Shown: positions 20,983-24,100 of the stretch, one piece after another
How the letters are laid out: each line of letters opens with the position of its first letter
Position numbering within the stretch: the first letter of the stretch is position 1
From: JAEKLB01 sp050249235
GTDB lineage: Bacteria > Actinomycetota > Acidimicrobiia > Acidimicrobiales > CADCSY01
NCBI GenBank assembly: GCA_050249235.1
Contig: JBFWQW010000035.1
Location: 1-24,100 of the forward strand
DNA length: 24,100 nt
Direction of reading: 5' to 3'
Notes under the pieces: model-generated
Databases searched by the model: none
Told to the model about the DNA's origin: nothing
Seen by the model: only the letters and a program-made list of their open reading frames with translations
Made by a program: the position numbers and the translations under genes

Positions 20983-21818
20983 GGCACGGCCACCGTCGTC
21001 CGGCCGATGTGTCGGCGGACCCGCCAGGCCCGGTGCCCGAGGAACAGGCACGACACCACCGCCGCCGGCCACGACAGGACGACCACCATGCTGAGGGCGG
21101 CCCGGCCGGGGAGCCCGCTGTCAGCGGCGACGTTCGCCGCTGCACCGAGCAGGGTCAGCAGCACCGCGGTGCCCGAGCCGGCCAGCTGGTGGACCGACTG
21201 CGACCGGATGGCGTCGTCGGCCTCGACGAGATCCCGGGCACGGAACGGCTGGCTCCGGCGGACGAGCCAGCGTTGCGTCAGGGCGATGGCCACCGCCACT
21301 GCCGGGCCGAGGAGACCCAGCACCAGGGCTTCGCGACGCCGGTCGGGGTCGACACCTCCGGCCCGCAAGACGAGGACGGCGAGCACGGCGGTGGCGGTGG
21401 CGACGACGGCCGGCGCGGCCCGGAGGTGGCGAGGGAGATAGGAGGTGAGGTCGCGCCGGTCGACGAGCGCCGTCCTCGTGCCAGCCGCCACCGGACGACG
21501 GAGGGCGATCTCCGCGTAGAGGGCGCCGGCCAGGTGCCCGGCGAAGAGGCCGGCCGGGACGGCGGGTCCCCCGGCCCCCTGGATGCCCGAGGCGGCCATG
21601 GCCACGGGGGGAAGGGTGACGCCACCGAGCACGCCCCACGTGCGCAGCACCCGGGCGTTGCGCAGGTACCACCACACCATGGGCCGGTTGCCCCGGGTGA
21701 GGGTGAGGCCGTGGGCGCCGGCCCACTCGGCCACGAACCGCCCGTCGACCTCGGCGTAGGCACGCACCAGCGCGACGGCGACCACGCTGAGCACGACGAG
21801 CACGACCACTGCCGCCAT
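20979..21818 (-). CDS. Multi-pass membrane protein of unknown function, first gene of GntR operon
   Basis: Not recognised. The 279-residue protein has about six hydrophobic segments: near 1-18, 60-77, 136-153, 163-182, 215-234 and 240-261. A soluble basic/aromatic loop (RGNRPMVWWYLRNARVLRTWG, split near 42-62) follows the first. The cytoplasmic loop around 184-210 (QRWLVRRSQPFRARDLVEAD) is charged. There are no ABC, MFS or enzyme motifs. ATG 21818 has no Shine-Dalgarno; TACATT 8 nt upstream implies a nearly leaderless mRNA. It begins an operon with the YtrA-type repressor (4-bp overlap) and is therefore probably what the repressor chiefly controls. Confidence 0.85.
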   Translation of the reverse strand: MAAVVVLVVLSVVAVALVRAYAEVDGRFVAEWAGAHGLTLTRGNRPMVWWYLRNARVLRTWGVLGGVTLPPVAMAASGIQGAGGPAVPAGLFAGHLAGALYAEIALRRPVAAGTRTALVDRRDLTSYLPRHLRAAPAVVATATAVLAVLVLRAGGVDPDRRREALVLGLLGPAVAVAIALTQRWLVRRSQPFRARDLVEADDAIRSQSVHQLAGSGTAVLLTLLGAAANVAADSGLPGRAALSMVVVLSWPAAVVSCLFLGHRAWRVRRHIGRTTVAVP

Positions 21819-21825
21819 TTTGTAT

Positions 21826-21843
21826 CAATGTATCGCTACATTG
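21826..21843. promoter_or_regulatory. Perfect operator-like palindrome over the operon -10 box
   Basis: CAATGTA-TCGC-TACATTG has 7-bp perfect arms and a 4-bp centre. It is notably AT-rich against its surroundings. On the minus strand one arm contains TACATT, the predicted -10 box of the membrane-protein/GntR operon, 8 nt before the ATG. Binding of the operon's own GntR/YtrA-type repressor here would block transcription. The site fits the general TGTA-n-TACA form of this subfamily; regulator identity is inferred from position. Confidence 0.8.
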
Positions 21844-21849
21844 CAACAG

Positions 21850-23670
21850 TCAGGAGCTGGGCGCAGCGGCGTCGGCGAGGCCGACCAGCTCGTCGATGCG
21901 ACCGCGGATGACGTCCAGGCTGGCGGTCCAGAAGCCCTCGTCCGCCACGTCGATCTCGAAGCGGGCGGCCAGCTCGGCCGCCGTCGCCAGGCCGGTGGCC
22001 GAGAGGAGGTCGTCGTAGCCGGTGCGGAAGCGGTCGGGGTCGTCGAGGTAGCGGGCGTAGAGGCCCACACCGAAGAGGAGCCCGAACGTGTAGGGCCAGT
22101 TGTAGAAGGACGAGCCGTAGTAGTGCGGCTTCACCGCCCACATGTCCGGGTGCAGAGCGGCCGGGTCGAGGGCGTCGCCGTACGTCTCCCGCTGGGCCCA
22201 GCTCATGAGCTCCCGCAGCTCCGCCACGGGCAGGGAGCGGTCACCGCAACGCTCGAACACGGCCCGCTCGAACAGGAACCGCGAATGGATGTCGACCACG
22301 ACCTGGCAGGCACCCTGCAGGTCGTTCTCCAGCAGGACGAGCCTGCGGTCGGGGTCGGCGTCGGCGAGCAGGTGCTGGAAAAGCAGCGTCTCGCAGAAGA
22401 TCGACGCCGTCTCGGCGAGGGCCATCGGCGTCCGGCGCTGCAGCATCGTGCGGTCGGCCAGCTGGGTGTTGTGGTAGGCGTGGCCGAGCTCATGGGCCAA
22501 GGTGCTCACCCCGTCGATCGTGCCGCCGAAGTTCAGCAGCACCCGGCTCTCGCCGGCGTCGACCGACATGCAGAACGCGCCGCCCCGCTTGCCGTCGCGG
22601 GGCCCGACGTCGATCCACCGCTCGCCGACGGCCCGCTCCGAGAGCGCCCGCAGGCCGGGAGCGAACGAGCCGAACGCCTCGTCGACGGTGACCGTCGCCT
22701 CCGACCACGACACCGCCGAGGCGGCCGGATCACCCACGGGCGCGAACAGGTCCCACCACGGCAGGACCCCGTCGCCGTGGCCGAGGAGGCGGGCCTTGGC
22801 CCCGAGGTAGCGCCGGAAGTCGGGGAACGACGCCTCGGCGGCCCGTTGCATGGCCTCGAGCACCGGACGCTCGACGGCGTTGCCGAACAGGGCCGGCGCC
22901 AGCGCGTCCTCCCACCCCCGGCGCTCGTTCAGGGCGCGGGTCTGGCCCTTCACGCCGTTCATGCAGGCCGCCAGCGTCACCGCCACCGTGTCCCACGCCG
23001 CCAGCTCGGCGTCGTAGGCCCGCCGCCGCCGGCCCGGGTCGGGGTCGAAGGCCAGGTTCCGCACCGCGGTGATCGGCAGCTCCTCCCCGTCGACGGTGGC
23101 CGTGAGCCGGGAGCTGACGTCGCCGTGGAGCTGGGTCCAGGCCGAGCCGCCGGTGACGTCGAGCTGCGCCGCCAGCACCTCCTCGGCCTCGGTCATCTGG
23201 TGCCTGGCACCGGTCTCGGCCCGGCGCACGAGGTGGGCGTGGTCGGCAGCGAGCGGGCTGGCGGCCACGAGGGGCTCGGCCCCGAAGCTCGCCAGCCAGG
23301 CGTCGAGGCGGGACCGCAGGGGGGCGAGGGGCACCTGCATCGACCGGAGCTGGGAGTCGAGGCCGGCGGCCAGGTCGTCGCGGGCGTCGGTGCTGACGAA
23401 CGAGTACACGTAGGCGTCGACGACGTGGAGCTCGGCCAGCAGTGCGTTCGTCTCGGCGAGCACCTCGTCGACGGCCGCCACCGCGGCCGCGTCGACGGGA
23501 CGGGTCGAGCCGTCGGCGGTGCCGCGGACGTCGTGGCGGTCGTAGAGGGCCACCAGTCGGGTGATGCCGGCACCCACCGCCTCGTGGGCGGCCGCGAACC
23601 GGGGCGAGTCGAGCCCGTCGAACCAGGTGGAGAGGTCCCACGTGGGCAGGGCGGGTGCGACGTCGACCAT
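21850..23670 (-). CDS. pepF: M3-family oligoendopeptidase (PepF-like)
   Basis: A 606-residue zinc oligopeptidase, probably cytosolic, that trims peptides of roughly 5-20 residues in characterised relatives. The zinc site HELGHAYHN is clear, and the third ligand Glu lies in ALAETASIFCE about 25 residues later. Tyr/His-rich motifs near the C-terminus (HYYGSSFYNWPYTFG) position substrate in this family. Length is typical. ATG 23670 (MVDVAPALPTWDLS) fits homologous N-termini; ATG 23685 would add five residues, and neither has a good Shine-Dalgarno. Its stop lies 7 bp before the operator of the GntR operon, so transcription may run into that operon unless terminated. Confidence 0.93.
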   Translation of the reverse strand: MVDVAPALPTWDLSTWFDGLDSPRFAAAHEAVGAGITRLVALYDRHDVRGTADGSTRPVDAAAVAAVDEVLAETNALLAELHVVDAYVYSFVSTDARDDLAAGLDSQLRSMQVPLAPLRSRLDAWLASFGAEPLVAASPLAADHAHLVRRAETGARHQMTEAEEVLAAQLDVTGGSAWTQLHGDVSSRLTATVDGEELPITAVRNLAFDPDPGRRRRAYDAELAAWDTVAVTLAACMNGVKGQTRALNERRGWEDALAPALFGNAVERPVLEAMQRAAEASFPDFRRYLGAKARLLGHGDGVLPWWDLFAPVGDPAASAVSWSEATVTVDEAFGSFAPGLRALSERAVGERWIDVGPRDGKRGGAFCMSVDAGESRVLLNFGGTIDGVSTLAHELGHAYHNTQLADRTMLQRRTPMALAETASIFCETLLFQHLLADADPDRRLVLLENDLQGACQVVVDIHSRFLFERAVFERCGDRSLPVAELRELMSWAQRETYGDALDPAALHPDMWAVKPHYYGSSFYNWPYTFGLLFGVGLYARYLDDPDRFRTGYDDLLSATGLATAAELAARFEIDVADEGFWTASLDVIRGRIDELVGLADAAAPSS

Positions 23671-23743
23671 GCCGAAGTCTGGCATCGTCTCGGGACGAGC
23701 CGCCCCGTGACGGGCCCGCCGCCGGCCGGGGAAGGGTCCTCGG

Positions 23744-23911
23744 TCAGAGCGCCCGGACGAGGAGCACGGCGACCAGGACCCAGGCGGCGACGGTGATGGC
23801 CAGCACGGCCAACCACCCCGCCATCCGGTGCCAGGAGGAGAGGATCATCGTTGCCACCCCCGCCCCCATCCCGATCGGTTCCCGCCCCCGCTGGTCCCCC
23901 ACCCGTGCCAT
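23744..23911 (-). CDS. Small single-pass membrane protein
   Basis: Not recognised. The 55-residue product (ATG 23911) has a Gly/Arg-rich N-terminus and one strong transmembrane helix near the C-terminus (WLAVLAITVAAWVLVAVLLV). An internal ATG at 23848, preceded by a GGGGGTGG purine run 6 nt upstream, would give a 34-residue protein consisting almost only of the helix, and may be the true start. It precedes pepF by about 58-73 bp on the same strand. Small proteins of this kind often regulate a membrane complex. Nothing in the sequence tells which. Confidence 0.45.
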   Translation of the reverse strand: MARVGDQRGREPIGMGAGVATMILSSWHRMAGWLAVLAITVAAWVLVAVLLVRAL

Positions 23912-23960
23912 GGGCACGTAGCGTCGCGACGAGTCGGACGTGACCGCCAGTTCACCCTCC

Positions 23961-24100
23961 GTGGCCCGTGGTCGAGGGCCGCTCCGGCGAGCCCCGCGGG
24001 CCGCCGGGAGGGTCCTCCGGAGCGGGGGGGGACGAGCGGATCGCGCCCGGACGATCCGCCGCCGCCTGCGCATCGTCGCCTTCGCCGGCGCCGGCGCCGC
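23961..24100 (+). CDS. Possible 5' end of a gene running out of the window
   Basis: From GTG 23961 a plus-strand frame stays open to the window edge. Its first 33 residues are Arg/Gly-rich, then a more natural stretch RRRLRIVAFAGAGA begins, which could be a basic n-region followed by a hydrophobic helix, or the first strand of a nucleotide-binding fold. No Shine-Dalgarno is seen for the GTG, and the true start could be the CTG near 24066 or lie elsewhere. Too short to classify. Confidence 0.2.
   Translation, partial: MARGRGPLRRAPRAAGRVLRSGGGRADRARTIRRRLRIVAFAGAGA

Overview
The window is GC-rich DNA of actinobacterial type. Coding regions have a strong third-position G/C bias, GTG starts are common, and at least two F420-type enzymes are present. 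Several genes have an extended -10-like TANNNT box only 6-9 nt before the start codon, as expected of leaderless mRNAs. Together this suggests Actinomycetota, perhaps Acidimicrobiia or a relative; the class is inference. The first 15 bases match the 3' end of the Illumina read-2 adapter, so base 1 is probably a raw contig end. No rRNA, tRNA, CRISPR array, insertion sequence or phage gene was seen.

Layout. 1-317: adapter remnant and a gene-free stretch with a strong hairpin. 318-2906: a minimal zinc metallopeptidase (-), a peptidase E-like protein (+), a DsbB-like thiol oxidoreductase (-), and a GDT1-family manganese exporter (+). The exporter is preceded by a yybP-ykoY manganese riboswitch whose expression platform appears to be a perfect hairpin hiding the Shine-Dalgarno sequence. 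2907-3508: no protein gene, but a chain of consecutive hairpins capped by GNRA and UUCG tetraloops, with a promoter-like sequence before it and a large terminator-like hairpin at the end. I read this as an unrecognised structured non-coding RNA of about 380 nt. 3509-6148 (-): two enoyl-CoA hydratase/isomerase-family proteins, a deazaflavin-dependent nitroreductase-family protein and an SRPBCC protein, pointing to acyl-CoA or lipid metabolism. 6218-6784 (+): a tyrosine-phosphatase-like protein. 6864-12468: a divergent pair of multidrug-type exporters, a DHA2-type MFS permease (-) and a 1311-residue fused ABC exporter (+), with starts 37 bp apart.

12511-18138: single metabolic genes. These are an OsmC-like protein, two short-chain dehydrogenases, an F420-dependent LLM-class oxidoreductase, an NRDE/TANGO2 protein, a 58-residue CxxC protein, a PaaI-type thioesterase and one hypothetical. 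18139-21818 (-): a tightly packed run of membrane protein, GntR/YtrA-type repressor, membrane-anchored exported protein, N-acetylmuramoyl-L-alanine amidase lipoprotein and polysaccharide deacetylase. The first three genes join through 4-bp GTGA overlaps. A perfect CAATGTA-4-TACATTG palindrome overlies the predicted -10 box in front of the first gene. This looks like a self-regulated cell-envelope operon. 21850-23911 (-): an M3-family oligoendopeptidase and a tiny membrane protein. A possible new gene begins at the right edge.

The most notable items are the structured RNA at 3057-3433, the riboswitch with its visible SD-sequestering switch, the GntR envelope operon, and the recurrent leaderless-promoter geometry.
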